Below are positions 37,000 through 46,071 of a DNA stretch of 64,000 bases, one piece after another (within the stretch, counting starts at the first letter, position 1; every line of letters begins with the position of its first letter). The notes below the pieces were generated by a model. The model did not search any database. It was not told the origin of the DNA and was given only the letters and a program-made list of their open reading frames with translations. The translations under genes were made by a program, and so were the position numbers. The DNA is from Acidovorax delafieldii (GTDB lineage Bacteria; Pseudomonadota; Gammaproteobacteria; Burkholderiales; Burkholderiaceae_C): assembly GCF_007993815.1 (NCBI RefSeq), contig NZ_VJWE01000013.1, positions 368,878 through 432,877 on the forward strand, written 5' to 3'.

Positions 37000-39669
37000 T
37001 CAACCCTGGGCAGTGACCGTGGTGGCCGACTCCATCAACGCCTCCAGGTCCATCACCGGGGTGGGCCGCCCCAGCAGATAGCCCTGGAAGTACACACAGC
37101 CGTGCCGGGCCAGGAAGTCCTTCTGTGCCTCGGTTTCCACCCCTTCGGCAATCACATCCAGCTCCAGGTTGCGTGCCATGCCCAGAATGGTCTGGACGAT
37201 CACATCGTCGGTGTGCCGCACCCCCAGGTTGCGCACAAAGGACTGGTCGATCTTGAGCTGGTCCAGCGGCAGCCGCGTGAGATACGCCAGCGATGAATAG
37301 CCGGTGCCAAAGTCATCCACCGAAAAGCGCACGCCCTTGGTCTTGAGCATGCCGATCTTGGCGATGGTGTCGTCCACGTTGTCCAGCACCAGCGATTCGG
37401 TGAGTTCGAGCTTGAGCAGGTGTGGCTTGGCGCCCGTCTCGCGTAGCACCTCCACCACCCGGGCCACAAAGTCGCGCTGTCGGAACTGCCGCGCGCTCAC
37501 GTTGACCGACACCTGCAGGTGCCGGTACCGCTCGTCCCCCTGCCAAGCCGCCAGCTGCTCGCAGGCCGTGCGCAGCACCCAGTGGCCCATGGGCACGATG
37601 AGTTCGCTTTCTTCGGCCACGCCTATGAACTCGCCGGGCGCAACCAGCCCGCGCTCGGGGTGCTGCCACCGGATCAGGGCCTCGGCGCCCACCATGCGGC
37701 CATCCAGGTGGAACTGCGGCTGGTAGTGCAGCACAAACTGCCGCGCCGTGAGCGCCATCTGCAGGTCGGTCTCCAGCTGCGCGCGCATGCTGATGACGAT
37801 CTGCATCTGTGGGTCAAAAAAGCACAGCGCGTTGCGCCCTTGCGATTTGACCTGGTACATGGCGATGTCCGCCTCTTTCAGCAGGTCCACCGACGACTGC
37901 AGGCTGCCGCCCATCAGCGTGGCGCCAATGCTGGGCGTGCTGTGGTGCGCGTTGCCCCCCAGCGTGTAGGGCACATTCAGTTTGCGCAGGATCTTCTCGC
38001 CCACCCGGCGCGCCTGGGCGGCGGCTTCATCACGGTGCACCGACAGGTCACTGAGCATGACCACGAATTCGTCGCCCCCCAGGCGCGCCACCGTGTCCTC
38101 GCGCCGCACGCAGGTCTTCAGGCGCTGGGCCACCTGGCGCAACAGCATGTCGCCAACCTCGTGGCCCCGCGTGTCGTTCAGGGTCTTGAAGTGGTCCAGG
38201 TCCAGGAACAACAAGGCGCCGTACTGCCCGCTGCGCACGCTGGCGGCAATGGCTTGCTGCATGCGGTCCATCAACAGACGGCGGTTGGGCAGATTGGTCA
38301 GCGGATCGTAAAAGGCCAGGCTCTCGATCTCCGTGCTGGCCTTGCGCAGCGCAGTCACGTCGTGGTAGCTGATGACGAGGCCGCCATCGGGCGTGGCGCG
38401 TTCGGTGATCTGGATGGTGCTGCCGTTGGCGTACGACTGTTCACGCGGCTCCGGCTGGTGCTTTTGCCGCTCCAGGCGCTGGCTCACCCACCGCTTGCGC
38501 TCATCGTCGGACAGGCGGGGCACATGGTGCTCCACCGTGGCCTCCAGCACCGTTCGGAACGGAATGAGTGGTGTGATCACGCCCTGCAGCCACGGGAGAA
38601 TCGTCTCCAGCTGGCGGTTCCATTGCACCACCCGATGCTGGCTGTCCAATAGCAAGAAGCCGCTCACCATGGACTCCAGCGCCTGGTCCAGCGTGGCCTT
38701 GGACTGCGCAATGGCCAGGCGGGCCTGGGACATCCGGTCCACATAGCGCAGCGCCAGCACTCCCGCCGCAAAGATCATGGCGATGAACAGCGCGGTGGTC
38801 AGCGCAATGGCATCGCGCTGGTCGCGCCAGCCGGCGAGCGCCGCATCCAGCGGAATGCTGGCCGCGATGCGCAAGTCCTGGTACAAGATGGGCCGGAACA
38901 CCACCAGCGATGGCTCGCCGGTCAATCGCGCAGGGGCCTGCCAGGCCATTCCCCGGTCGACCAAATCTCCGATGGGCGGCGTGAGGGTGGGCGCGGTCAC
39001 GTCTTCGCGGTTGGGCACGCTCAGCAGCAGTTGCCCGGTGGCGCGCTCCAGCGTGACCTGCAGGCCGCTGATGTCCACGCCCTGTACCAGCACCGAGCTG
39101 AGGGCCGACACCGGCAGCTCGGCCACGGCCACCACCCGCGAGCTGTCGGCCATGCGCAGGTGGCGAGCGAAGTACAACACTTTCTCGGAACTGGCAAAGC
39201 TCACCACCGGCGCGCTGACCATCAGGGTGGATACAGGTTGCTCCAGCACGCTCTCCAGAAAACCGGCCGGCAGTTGCACCAACAGGCTGGCGCCTGCGGG
39301 GTCGGACGACGCCAACGCCTTGCCCGTGCTGTCGAGCACCGCCACGTAGCGCACCATGAGGTTCTGCCGCGCCGACCCCCGCAGCCGCTGGCTGGCCGTA
39401 TCGGCATCCAGCCACTTGGGCATGGCATTGGACAGTCCCAGCAGCTCGTCCATGCTGGCCAGCAGCACGTCCACGGCCAGCAGCGAGCGGTTGAGTGCCG
39501 CCTCTGCGCCCGCCACGAAGCGGGTGGCCTGGGCCTCGCTATCGGCCAGCGCGGCCTGGCGGGCATTCCACGCCAGGGTGCCGGCCACCGCCACCACGGC
39601 CGCCACAAACACTGCAGCGCCCGCCCAGACATAGGCCTTGATGCGCGAAGGTGCGGCGGACTCTGTCAT
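37000..39669 (-). CDS. Membrane GGDEF/EAL protein with periplasmic sensor and PAS
   Basis: An 889-residue cyclic-di-GMP enzyme. A membrane helix at about 12-33, a periplasmic Cache-like domain to about 285, and a second helix at 287-308 come first, then a PAS domain (about 320-440). In GGDEF, RLGGDEFVVML (531-535) is intact and the RxxD inhibition site RRED lies five residues before it. In EAL, GAEALIRW (663-665), KLELTES, DDFGTGYSS, KIDQSFV and EGVETEAQ are all present. Both activities are therefore possible. Its ATG overlaps the stop of the TRAP-type binding protein gene (ATGA), suggesting that the binding protein feeds a signal to the periplasmic domain. Confidence 0.92.
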   Translation of the reverse strand: MTESAAPSRIKAYVWAGAAVFVAAVVAVAGTLAWNARQAALADSEAQATRFVAGAEAALNRSLLAVDVLLASMDELLGLSNAMPKWLDADTASQRLRGSARQNLMVRYVAVLDSTGKALASSDPAGASLLVQLPAGFLESVLEQPVSTLMVSAPVVSFASSEKVLYFARHLRMADSSRVVAVAELPVSALSSVLVQGVDISGLQVTLERATGQLLLSVPNREDVTAPTLTPPIGDLVDRGMAWQAPARLTGEPSLVVFRPILYQDLRIAASIPLDAALAGWRDQRDAIALTTALFIAMIFAAGVLALRYVDRMSQARLAIAQSKATLDQALESMVSGFLLLDSQHRVVQWNRQLETILPWLQGVITPLIPFRTVLEATVEHHVPRLSDDERKRWVSQRLERQKHQPEPREQSYANGSTIQITERATPDGGLVISYHDVTALRKASTEIESLAFYDPLTNLPNRRLLMDRMQQAIAASVRSGQYGALLFLDLDHFKTLNDTRGHEVGDMLLRQVAQRLKTCVRREDTVARLGGDEFVVMLSDLSVHRDEAAAQARRVGEKILRKLNVPYTLGGNAHHSTPSIGATLMGGSLQSSVDLLKEADIAMYQVKSQGRNALCFFDPQMQIVISMRAQLETDLQMALTARQFVLHYQPQFHLDGRMVGAEALIRWQHPERGLVAPGEFIGVAEESELIVPMGHWVLRTACEQLAAWQGDERYRHLQVSVNVSARQFRQRDFVARVVEVLRETGAKPHLLKLELTESLVLDNVDDTIAKIGMLKTKGVRFSVDDFGTGYSSLAYLTRLPLDQLKIDQSFVRNLGVRHTDDVIVQTILGMARNLELDVIAEGVETEAQKDFLARHGCVYFQGYLLGRPTPVMDLEALMESATTVTAQG

Positions 39670-40781
39670 TTCGCAGGCGCTGCCTGCAGCCCACGCGCTG
39701 GCCCGATGGTCTGGTTCCAGACCTGCGCGCAGCGAGCGCCGCAACGCTGCACCCAGCGCGGCAACACGGTGGATTCAAGGATCTCCTGGCGGCTGCGCTC
39801 ATCCTGGGGCGACACGGGCACCACCACCATGCTGCCCTTGGTGCCAGCGCTGCAGGTGGGGGCACCCCGGTTGCAAGCCAGCCCGTCGGCAGTTTCACGC
39901 TCGGACTCGGCCCAGATGGCGGCTTCCAGGCGGGGCAGTTCGCGCTTGAGCAGCGTGCGCAGGTCGGGCGGCAGCGCCGCCCAGGCGGCCTGGTTGGCAC
40001 CAAACACCGCAAGCCCCCAGGTCACCGGCAGGGTGTGCACGTGGGTGGTGAGCGCCGGCAGGCCAAGCATGTTGCCCGACATGGTGCCGGTAATGGCGCA
40101 TTCGGTATTGCCCGCGGTCAAGCTCGGCACGATCTGCGAAAAACTGGTCAGCACGGGCACCCCGGCCAAGGCGCCCACAAAGTCGGCCTGGCTGGCCGAC
40201 GACACACGCACGCGGCGGCCGGTCAGCTCGGCCAGCGTACGCAGTGGCTTCTTGCAGAACACCACCTGCGCCGGGTACACGTAGATGGCGAGTGCCTCGA
40301 CACCATGCTGCTCACGCAACGCCTTTTCGAGGTAGGGGCGAAACGCCGCCAGCGTGGTCTTGAGCGTGGCAAGGTCGGGGTTCAGTCCGGCCAGGTCAGG
40401 CGCTGTGTATTCGGGGTATTGCGCGGTGAACGAACTCATCAGGGTGGTGCCAAAAGGAACCACGCCCAGCTGCAACAAACGCAGCATCTCGGCCCCGGGC
40501 ACGCCGGCCCGGTCAAAGGGCACGATCTCTGCCTGGAAGCGCCCGGCGCTCAGGCGAGAAAGCTCCTTGGTCCAGAAGGGCTCTTCCTGCCGGACGTACT
40601 GGCTGATACCGGCCAGACCGCCCACGATGCGCAACCGGTACGGAGCTGCCGCTGCAGTGCCCGCACCCGCCGCGCTGGCCGCATCGGCGGCCTGCACAGC
40701 TGCCCCAACGCACAGCGCCAGACACAGCAGGGTGCAGTGGCGTTTCAGGCGCAGCAGAAAGGGAATGTGGACAGATTGCAT
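39666..40781 (-). CDS. TRAP-type (DctP-like) periplasmic binding protein
   Basis: A 371-residue secreted solute-binding protein. The signal peptide is LLRLKRHCTLLCLALCVGAA, ending near VQAADAAS. The mature part resembles DctP: QEEPFWTKELSRLSAGRFQA, GTTLMSSFTAQYPEY and the arginine-bearing LTGRRVRVSSASQADF. No TRAP membrane subunits (DctQ or DctM) are nearby; instead the gene is translationally coupled to a GGDEF/EAL protein. Cysteines near the C-terminus (LACNRGAPTC, QRCGARCAQV) are unusual. The start MQSVHIPFLLRLKRH is the best signal-peptide start. Likely a sensor rather than a transport component; the ligand is unknown. Confidence 0.83.
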   Translation of the reverse strand: MQSVHIPFLLRLKRHCTLLCLALCVGAAVQAADAASAAGAGTAAAAPYRLRIVGGLAGISQYVRQEEPFWTKELSRLSAGRFQAEIVPFDRAGVPGAEMLRLLQLGVVPFGTTLMSSFTAQYPEYTAPDLAGLNPDLATLKTTLAAFRPYLEKALREQHGVEALAIYVYPAQVVFCKKPLRTLAELTGRRVRVSSASQADFVGALAGVPVLTSFSQIVPSLTAGNTECAITGTMSGNMLGLPALTTHVHTLPVTWGLAVFGANQAAWAALPPDLRTLLKRELPRLEAAIWAESERETADGLACNRGAPTCSAGTKGSMVVVPVSPQDERSRQEILESTVLPRWVQRCGARCAQVWNQTIGPARGLQAAPAK

Positions 40782-40934
40782 GGCGGCGGACAGTGGCAGG
40801 CGCTGGTCCGCAGTATTCCACCAATTATTCAGCGCTCCGGTAAAGCTGTCGGCAAAACACCACGCCAGCTTCCGTTCTGCGCAAGCACTGCGCCACACAG
40901 CCCACCAGCCGTGCCTCGTCGGGCCCGGCCTGCG

Positions 40935-41765
40935 TCAGAACGTACCTGGGTAGGCACCACCGTCGGCCAGCACGTTCTGTCCCGTCATGTAGCCCGCGTG
41001 CACGCTGCACAGGAAGGCGCAGATGGCACCAAACTCTTCGGCAGTGCCATACCGCCCTGCCGGAATCTGCGACTGCTGCGCGGAGCGCACATCCTGGACG
41101 CTCTTGCCCGCCTTGCTGGCGGCTGCCGTGACGGTGGCTGCGAGCCGGTCGGTGTCGAACTTGCCAGGCAGCAGGTTGTTGATGGTCACCCCGCTCGCTG
41201 CAATCTTGCTGCGCGACACACCCGCCACAAACCCCGTGAGACCACTGCGCGCGCCGTTGGACAGGCCCAGGATGTCGATGGGCGCCTTCACGGCGCTGGA
41301 AGTGATGTTGACGATGCGGCCAAACCCGCGTGCAGCCATGCCATCCACGGTGGCCTGGATCAGTTCGATGGGGGTGAGCATGTTGGCGTCCACGGCCTTG
41401 ATCCAGGCGTCGCGGTTCCAGTCGCGGAAGTCGCCGGTGGGCGGGCCGCCTGCGTTGGTGACCACGATGTCGAAGTCACGGCCCGGTCCTCCGGCCACCG
41501 CGAACACCGCCGCACGCCCTTCGGGCGTGGTGATGTCGGCCGCCACAGCCAGCACCTGCGGCGATGCACCCTTTTGTCCGCTGGCGCCTGTCTTGTTTGC
41601 ACTTTCAGCTATCAAACGAGTAGCAGCCTGTTCGAGCGCCTCGGCACTGCGGGCGTTGATGACCACATTGACACCCTCGCGCACCAAAGCCTGCGCGCAG
41701 CCATAGCCCAGCCCCTTGCTCGCGCCACACACCAGCGCCCATTTGCCTGCAATACCCAAATCCAT
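40935..41765 (-). CDS. Atypical short-chain dehydrogenase lacking the YxxxK motif
   Basis: A 276-residue SDR-fold protein. The nucleotide loop GASKGLG (14-20), NAGG (104-107) and the catalytic-region serines S156-S157 (NITSSAVKAPI) are present. Where YxxxK should follow, the sequence is LSNGARSGL, giving S169 and R173 instead of Tyr and Lys. This matches a known subgroup of FabG-like SDRs with an imperfect tetrad. Catalysis may be lost or altered. CGGAG precedes the ATG at 41765. About residues 45-56 derive from a dispersed repeat. On the same strand as the TRAP-type gene, 153 bp upstream of it. Confidence 0.87.
   Translation of the reverse strand: MDLGIAGKWALVCGASKGLGYGCAQALVREGVNVVINARSAEALEQAATRLIAESANKTGASGQKGASPQVLAVAADITTPEGRAAVFAVAGGPGRDFDIVVTNAGGPPTGDFRDWNRDAWIKAVDANMLTPIELIQATVDGMAARGFGRIVNITSSAVKAPIDILGLSNGARSGLTGFVAGVSRSKIAASGVTINNLLPGKFDTDRLAATVTAAASKAGKSVQDVRSAQQSQIPAGRYGTAEEFGAICAFLCSVHAGYMTGQNVLADGGAYPGTF
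41597..41632 (-). repeat. Dispersed repeat inside the SDR gene
   Basis: The AT module GCTATCAAACGAGTAGC is preceded by TTGCACTTTCA, similar to the copy at 29771 (GCGCTTTCA). It is read in frame as LIAESANKTG, a surface insertion between two strands. Confidence 0.55.
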
Positions 41766-41828
41766 AACAATCTCCGGTTTCACGCTGCATGCCGCAGCCA
41801 CAACAAATCATAAGTGGAGAGTTACAAA

Positions 41829-42455
41829 ATGATCCGGCTGCACTGCAGAGCCCTGACTCCCTGGCTGGCATCGGGCGTGATGGCTCTCGCGCCTTTTCTG
41901 ACAGGCACAGCACATGCCCAGGAGGCAGCCGTCGTCAAACGCGCCACCCAGCTGCGCGACAGCCCCACAGAAAACGGCGCCAGTGTGGCGCCCCTGGAAG
42001 CCAACGCGGTGGTCACGCGCACCAGTGAGCGCAAGGGCCCCTGGACCAAGGTCAGTACGCCACAAGGCGCCACGGGCTGGGTGCACATGTTTGACCTGGG
42101 CCCGCAGTCTGGCGCTGCTCCTACCAGTGGAAATGCAGCCACCAGCGGCATGCGCGGCCTGGGCGGCCTGTTTGGCAGCAACAGCGGCAGCACGACGACC
42201 GCCACCTCCACCGTGGGCATCCGGGGTCTGGGAGCCGAAGACATCGCCAAGGCGCAACCCAACCCGGCTGCCGTGACCCAGGCCGAGGGGCTGCGGGTCA
42301 ACGCCGACCAAGCCCGCCAGTTCGCCAGCAATGCGTCGCTGCAGCCACGCAACGTGGCGCCCCTGGCGGAGCCGCCCCGGCCCTCCTCCAGCAGCGGATC
42401 GGGGGCGACAGGCTCGTCCAACAATCCGTCCGACCCCAATTTCAGCCCCAACTGA
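41829..42455 (+). CDS. Secreted SH3-domain protein
   Basis: A 208-residue periplasmic protein. The signal peptide ends at GTAHA before QEA. A bacterial SH3-type domain covers about residues 25-85 (ATQLRDSPTENGASVAPL, GPWTKVSTPQGATGWVHM). The remaining half is low-complexity, rich in Ser, Gly, Asn and Thr, with repeated GIRGLG/GMRGLG. It begins at ATG 41829 after GGAGAG. The next gene, 12 bp on, is a periplasmic M48 protease, and the pair looks like an operon for envelope maintenance. Divergent from the SDR. Confidence 0.85.
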   Translation: MIRLHCRALTPWLASGVMALAPFLTGTAHAQEAAVVKRATQLRDSPTENGASVAPLEANAVVTRTSERKGPWTKVSTPQGATGWVHMFDLGPQSGAAPTSGNAATSGMRGLGGLFGSNSGSTTTATSTVGIRGLGAEDIAKAQPNPAAVTQAEGLRVNADQARQFASNASLQPRNVAPLAEPPRPSSSSGSGATGSSNNPSDPNFSPN

Positions 42456-42467
42456 GCGAGAGCTGCC

Positions 42468-43508
42468 ATGCGTCTGCCCCCATCCCTCTCCCGCACCCGG
42501 CTGCTCGCTGCGGCGTGCACCGCCCTGGCCCTGACCGTGCTCCCCAGCCAGGGACAGAGCCAGGGGGTCATGAATCTGCTCAACGCCCTGGGTGGTGGCA
42601 GCTCCACCAGCAACACCGGCGGAGGCCTGCTGGGCGCCATCACCGGTGGAGGCAGCCCCGCAGGCCAGGGGGATGACCTCATCAGCATGCTCACCCGTTC
42701 GGTCGAGAGCATCGACGAGCCCCGCGAGATCGAAATCGGCCGCCAACTCTCGGCCGTGCTGCTGGGCAGCAAACCCCTGCACCCGGACATGGCACTGCAG
42801 CGGTATGTGAATCAGCTGGGGCGCTGGATCAGCCTGCAATCGCCCCGCCCCAACCTGCCGTGGACCTTTGTGGTGCTGGACGACTCGGGGTACAACGCCT
42901 TTGCGGCCCCGGGGGGGTATGTGTTCGTGACCAAGGGCCTGATCGACCGCTGCGCCGACGAGGCCGAGCTGGCTGGCATCCTCGCCCACGAAATCACCCA
43001 CGTCACCGCCAAACACCACCTGCTGGCCATTCGCAAGACGGCACAGTCGGGCATGCTGACCCAGTTGGTGGCTTCGCAGATCAAGACCAACGCCGTGGGC
43101 AACGTGGTGGCCTCGCAATTTTTGGCACTGGGGCGCAACCTATACGCACGCGGCCTGGACCAGACCGATGAGTACGATGCCGACCGCACTGGCGTGGCCC
43201 TGGCCACCCGCGCGGGGTTTGATCCCTATGGACTGGTGTCGGTGCTCCAGCACCTGCGCACCGCCACGCCTGACAACCCGGCCTTCACGCTGGCACTGGC
43301 CACGCACCCGCCGGCACAGGCGCGCCTGGAGCAACTGGAGCTGGCCATGGGCAAGAACCTCGATGGATTCACCGGCACGGCCCCCGTGACGGTGGCCCAG
43401 CGTATGAATCCCAAAACTGCGCCCGCAGCAGCAGCGGTGCCGTCGCCTGCAGCACCGGCCGAGGCACCAGCCCGCAGCAAGGCAGCTCCCAAAAAGAAGA
43501 CGTCATAA
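42468..43508 (+). CDS. Periplasmic M48 metalloprotease (LoiP/BepA-like)
   Basis: A 346-residue exported zinc protease. An N-terminal signal sequence (LLAAACTALALTVLPSQG) is followed by a glycine-rich stretch and then the M48 domain: HEITH at 174-178, and DEYDADRTGV with the third zinc ligand. The segment YNAFAAPGGYVFVTKGLI before HExxH is the typical M48 strand. The C-terminal 40 residues are Pro/Ala/Lys-rich. It follows the SH3 protein gene by 12 bp and probably acts with it in outer-membrane protein quality control, which is inference from family. Confidence 0.9.
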   Translation: MRLPPSLSRTRLLAAACTALALTVLPSQGQSQGVMNLLNALGGGSSTSNTGGGLLGAITGGGSPAGQGDDLISMLTRSVESIDEPREIEIGRQLSAVLLGSKPLHPDMALQRYVNQLGRWISLQSPRPNLPWTFVVLDDSGYNAFAAPGGYVFVTKGLIDRCADEAELAGILAHEITHVTAKHHLLAIRKTAQSGMLTQLVASQIKTNAVGNVVASQFLALGRNLYARGLDQTDEYDADRTGVALATRAGFDPYGLVSVLQHLRTATPDNPAFTLALATHPPAQARLEQLELAMGKNLDGFTGTAPVTVAQRMNPKTAPAAAAVPSPAAPAEAPARSKAAPKKKTS

Positions 43509-43564
43509 AAGCAAGCAGGGCGGCCCTTGTCACGGCGCCCCAAAGGGCTGCGGGATGTGGGCTG

Positions 43565-44464
43565 TCAGACCCTGCGCGCCATGCGGGTAAAAATGAAGAT
43601 ACCCGCGACCACGAGCACCGTCCCGGCAGCGACCCACACCGTGAACGGTTCGCCCAGAATCCACACGCCCATGAGGATGGTGGACAACGGGCCCACCATG
43701 CCCGTCTGCGCGGCCATGCCTGCGCCGATGCGCTCAATGGCCATCATCACCATCAGCACGGGCGCGGCCGTGCACAAGGTGGCGTTGAGCACCGACAGCC
43801 AGATCACCTCAGGCGCAACGACTGCCGCACTCAGCGGCCGCAGCACCACAAACTGCAACAGGCAGCACAGGCAAGCCACGGTGGTGGCAAGCCCCACCAG
43901 CCGCAGCGCGCCCAGGCGCTGCACCATCTCGCCGCTGTAAACCAGGTAGATGGCATAGCTGACTGCGCTCAGGAACACCAGCAAGGTGCCCCAGGCAGCA
44001 TTGGCACCCTGCAGGTTGGCCTCGTGGCCAAACACCAGAACCACGCCGCTGTAGCTCACCAGCATGCCTGCCGCCTGGGCCCAGCGGATACCGCGCCCGT
44101 ATAACACCCAGCCCAGCAACACGACCAGCGTGGGGTTGAGGTACAGGATGAGGCGCTCCAGGCTGGCACTGATGTAGGCAAGCCCTGCAAAGTCGAGAAA
44201 ACTTGCCAGATAGTAGCCGGTGACACCCAGGCCCAGCACGCCCAGCCAGTCCTTGCGGGTGAGCGGCGGTTTGCCCCGGCTGGCCCACCAGGCCATCACG
44301 GCAAAGATGGGCAGCGCAAACAGCATGCGGTACATGATGAGCGTGACCGCATCCACCCCATGGCGGTAGGCCAGCTTGACGATGATGGCCTTGCCGCTGA
44401 AGGCGATGGAGCCCAGGAATGCCAGCACAAGGCCGGAGGCAATGCTCTTCTTTTCAGTGGTCAC
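43565..44464 (-). CDS. EamA/DMT-family transporter
   Basis: A 299-residue membrane protein with ten predicted helices in two EamA repeats (SGLVLAFLGSIAFSGKAIIV; TLLVFLSAVSYAIYLVYSGE). The start is taken as GTG 44464 (VTTEKKSIASG) because the 33 codons from the upstream ATG at 44563 have poor third-position GC and no family similarity that I can see; that ATG has an AGAGG site and remains possible. Convergent with the M48 protease. The 190-bp region upstream, before DUF3422, shows no further feature. Confidence 0.88.
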   Translation of the reverse strand: MTTEKKSIASGLVLAFLGSIAFSGKAIIVKLAYRHGVDAVTLIMYRMLFALPIFAVMAWWASRGKPPLTRKDWLGVLGLGVTGYYLASFLDFAGLAYISASLERLILYLNPTLVVLLGWVLYGRGIRWAQAAGMLVSYSGVVLVFGHEANLQGANAAWGTLLVFLSAVSYAIYLVYSGEMVQRLGALRLVGLATTVACLCCLLQFVVLRPLSAAVVAPEVIWLSVLNATLCTAAPVLMVMMAIERIGAGMAAQTGMVGPLSTILMGVWILGEPFTVWVAAGTVLVVAGIFIFTRMARRV

Positions 44465-44654
44465 GGGTACGAAGGGACGCAAAGCGCCTGCTGAAGTATC
44501 TGCCGGACAGTGGTCGCCGGAGCGTTGCGCCCAGTGTGACACGGCAAGGCTGGTGCAGGCCATCGAACCTCTGCGCGGGCGCCCCCTTCATCAACGATGG
44601 CTGACAAGCCAAAGTGCACCCCGTGCCGCTCGACAGATCGGTGGGCCAACCGCC

Positions 44655-45953
44655 TTAGCGGTGTTTGTGGAACACCCGCTGGTGCAGCCGCCGCAGTGAC
44701 CACCACACCCCTGCCGCCACCACCGGAATCGCGAGGGCTGCCGTAGTCTCCGGCGACAACGGCCAGCCCAGTTTTTGCGCGCCCTTGGCCAGATAGCTGA
44801 CGAGCCCGACGATGTAATAGGTAATGGCCGCTACAGACAACCCCTCCACGGTGGACTGCATCTGCAACTGCAGATCCTGCCGGTGGTTCATGGTGGTCAG
44901 CAGCGCCTGGCTGCTTTGCTGCTGTTCGATCTCTACCCGGGTGCGCAGCAGGTTGCTCATGCGCGATACGCGCTGCGACAGCGCATCCTGCCGACGGGTT
45001 GCCCACTCACAGGTACTGCGAGCAGGGGTCAGGCGCCGGTCCATGAACTCCCGGATGGTCTGCATGCCCGCCAGGCGGGACTCGGCAATGTCCTGGATAC
45101 GGCGGTCCAGCAATTCAAAGTAGGCACTGCTGGCCGAGAAGCGCGAGTGCGTGGCTGCGTACTGACTTTCCACCTGCCCGGCCAGGCGCGTCAGCCGGTC
45201 GAGCAAGGCGGGCTCGTCATCACGGTTGGCCGTGCGGATGGCTTCAGCCAGCGCCGCCAGTTCGCGCTCAGCAAAGGCCAGCACACTGGCAGCCTCGCGA
45301 GCGGCAGGCAGACCGAGCAAGGCCGCCATGCGGTAGGTCTCGATTTCCAGCAGGCGCTGCACCAAACGCCCCAGGCGCCGTGGTGTCATACCCCCTGCGA
45401 GCAGCACCATGCGCGAAAAGCCGTCGGCGTGGATCGCAAAGTCGGTGTACACCTCACCATGCCCGTCGGCCACGGTAGAAGCTACCAATGTGTCTTCGTG
45501 CAGAACGTGCTTGACCAGAGAGCCCGATCCAAAGGTGTGTGTGGGCAGCACCCACAGGTTCAGGCTGCACAGGCACTGGCCGGGCAAAGCTGCAAGCCAG
45601 TCGTGCGGAACGGAATCCACGGCACTGACCGGCTCCCGCTCTCCAAAAGCCTCCACCGGAGCCGGGACCATGAAGGTCCAGGTGACGAATTCGGTGTGCA
45701 TCTCCCAGCGCATCCGAAAAGCGCCCAAGTCCATCCGCAAGTGGGTGGTCTGGGCGTCGGGCAGCGCCATGTGGTGGTCCCGCAGGAGCGCGGCCACATG
45801 GGCCCGGCTGGCCTCGCGCCCTGCCGCATCGGCCAGCATCACGATGTGCGCGATGGCCAGCGGGGCATTCATCGCCTCGGGCGGGCGGGCGTGGATTTCG
45901 TTGTGCAGCATCGCCCGGTGCGGGTGCTGCGTGGGATGAAACGGTGTAGACAT
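44655..45953 (-). CDS. DUF3422 membrane protein
   Basis: A 432-residue protein of the DUF3422 family. The N-terminal hallmark is MLHNEIHARPPEAM. A long helical middle part probably forms a coiled coil (residues about 230-370), and two C-terminal membrane helices follow (VAAITYYIVGLVSYLA; AALAIPVVAAGVWWSL). The function is unknown. The start MSTPFHPTQHPHR follows AGAGG. It is on the same strand as tctA, but a terminator lies between them. Confidence 0.88.
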   Translation of the reverse strand: MSTPFHPTQHPHRAMLHNEIHARPPEAMNAPLAIAHIVMLADAAGREASRAHVAALLRDHHMALPDAQTTHLRMDLGAFRMRWEMHTEFVTWTFMVPAPVEAFGEREPVSAVDSVPHDWLAALPGQCLCSLNLWVLPTHTFGSGSLVKHVLHEDTLVASTVADGHGEVYTDFAIHADGFSRMVLLAGGMTPRRLGRLVQRLLEIETYRMAALLGLPAAREAASVLAFAERELAALAEAIRTANRDDEPALLDRLTRLAGQVESQYAATHSRFSASSAYFELLDRRIQDIAESRLAGMQTIREFMDRRLTPARSTCEWATRRQDALSQRVSRMSNLLRTRVEIEQQQSSQALLTTMNHRQDLQLQMQSTVEGLSVAAITYYIVGLVSYLAKGAQKLGWPLSPETTAALAIPVVAAGVWWSLRRLHQRVFHKHR

Positions 45954-46012
45954 GCGGACCTCTGCCCGCAATTGTGTACTGGCGACAGCCGTACCACGTG
46001 GACGCCACTGCC

Positions 46013-46042
46013 CAAAAAACAACGGCACCCGAAGGTGCCGTT
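46013..46042 (-). terminator. Terminator after tctA
   Basis: AACGGCACC (46021-46029) and GGTGCCGTT (46034-46042) pair perfectly around a UUCG tetraloop (minus-strand reading), followed by GTTTTTT. A strong intrinsic terminator 30 bp after the tctA stop. Confidence 0.92.
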
Positions 46043-46071
46043 GATCAGGGTGAGAAAAGAATCGGACCCGA

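Noticed and set aside
37000..39669. Degenerate GGDEF/EAL receptor
   Set aside because: All catalytic motifs of both domains are intact, so there is no basis for calling either domain inactive.
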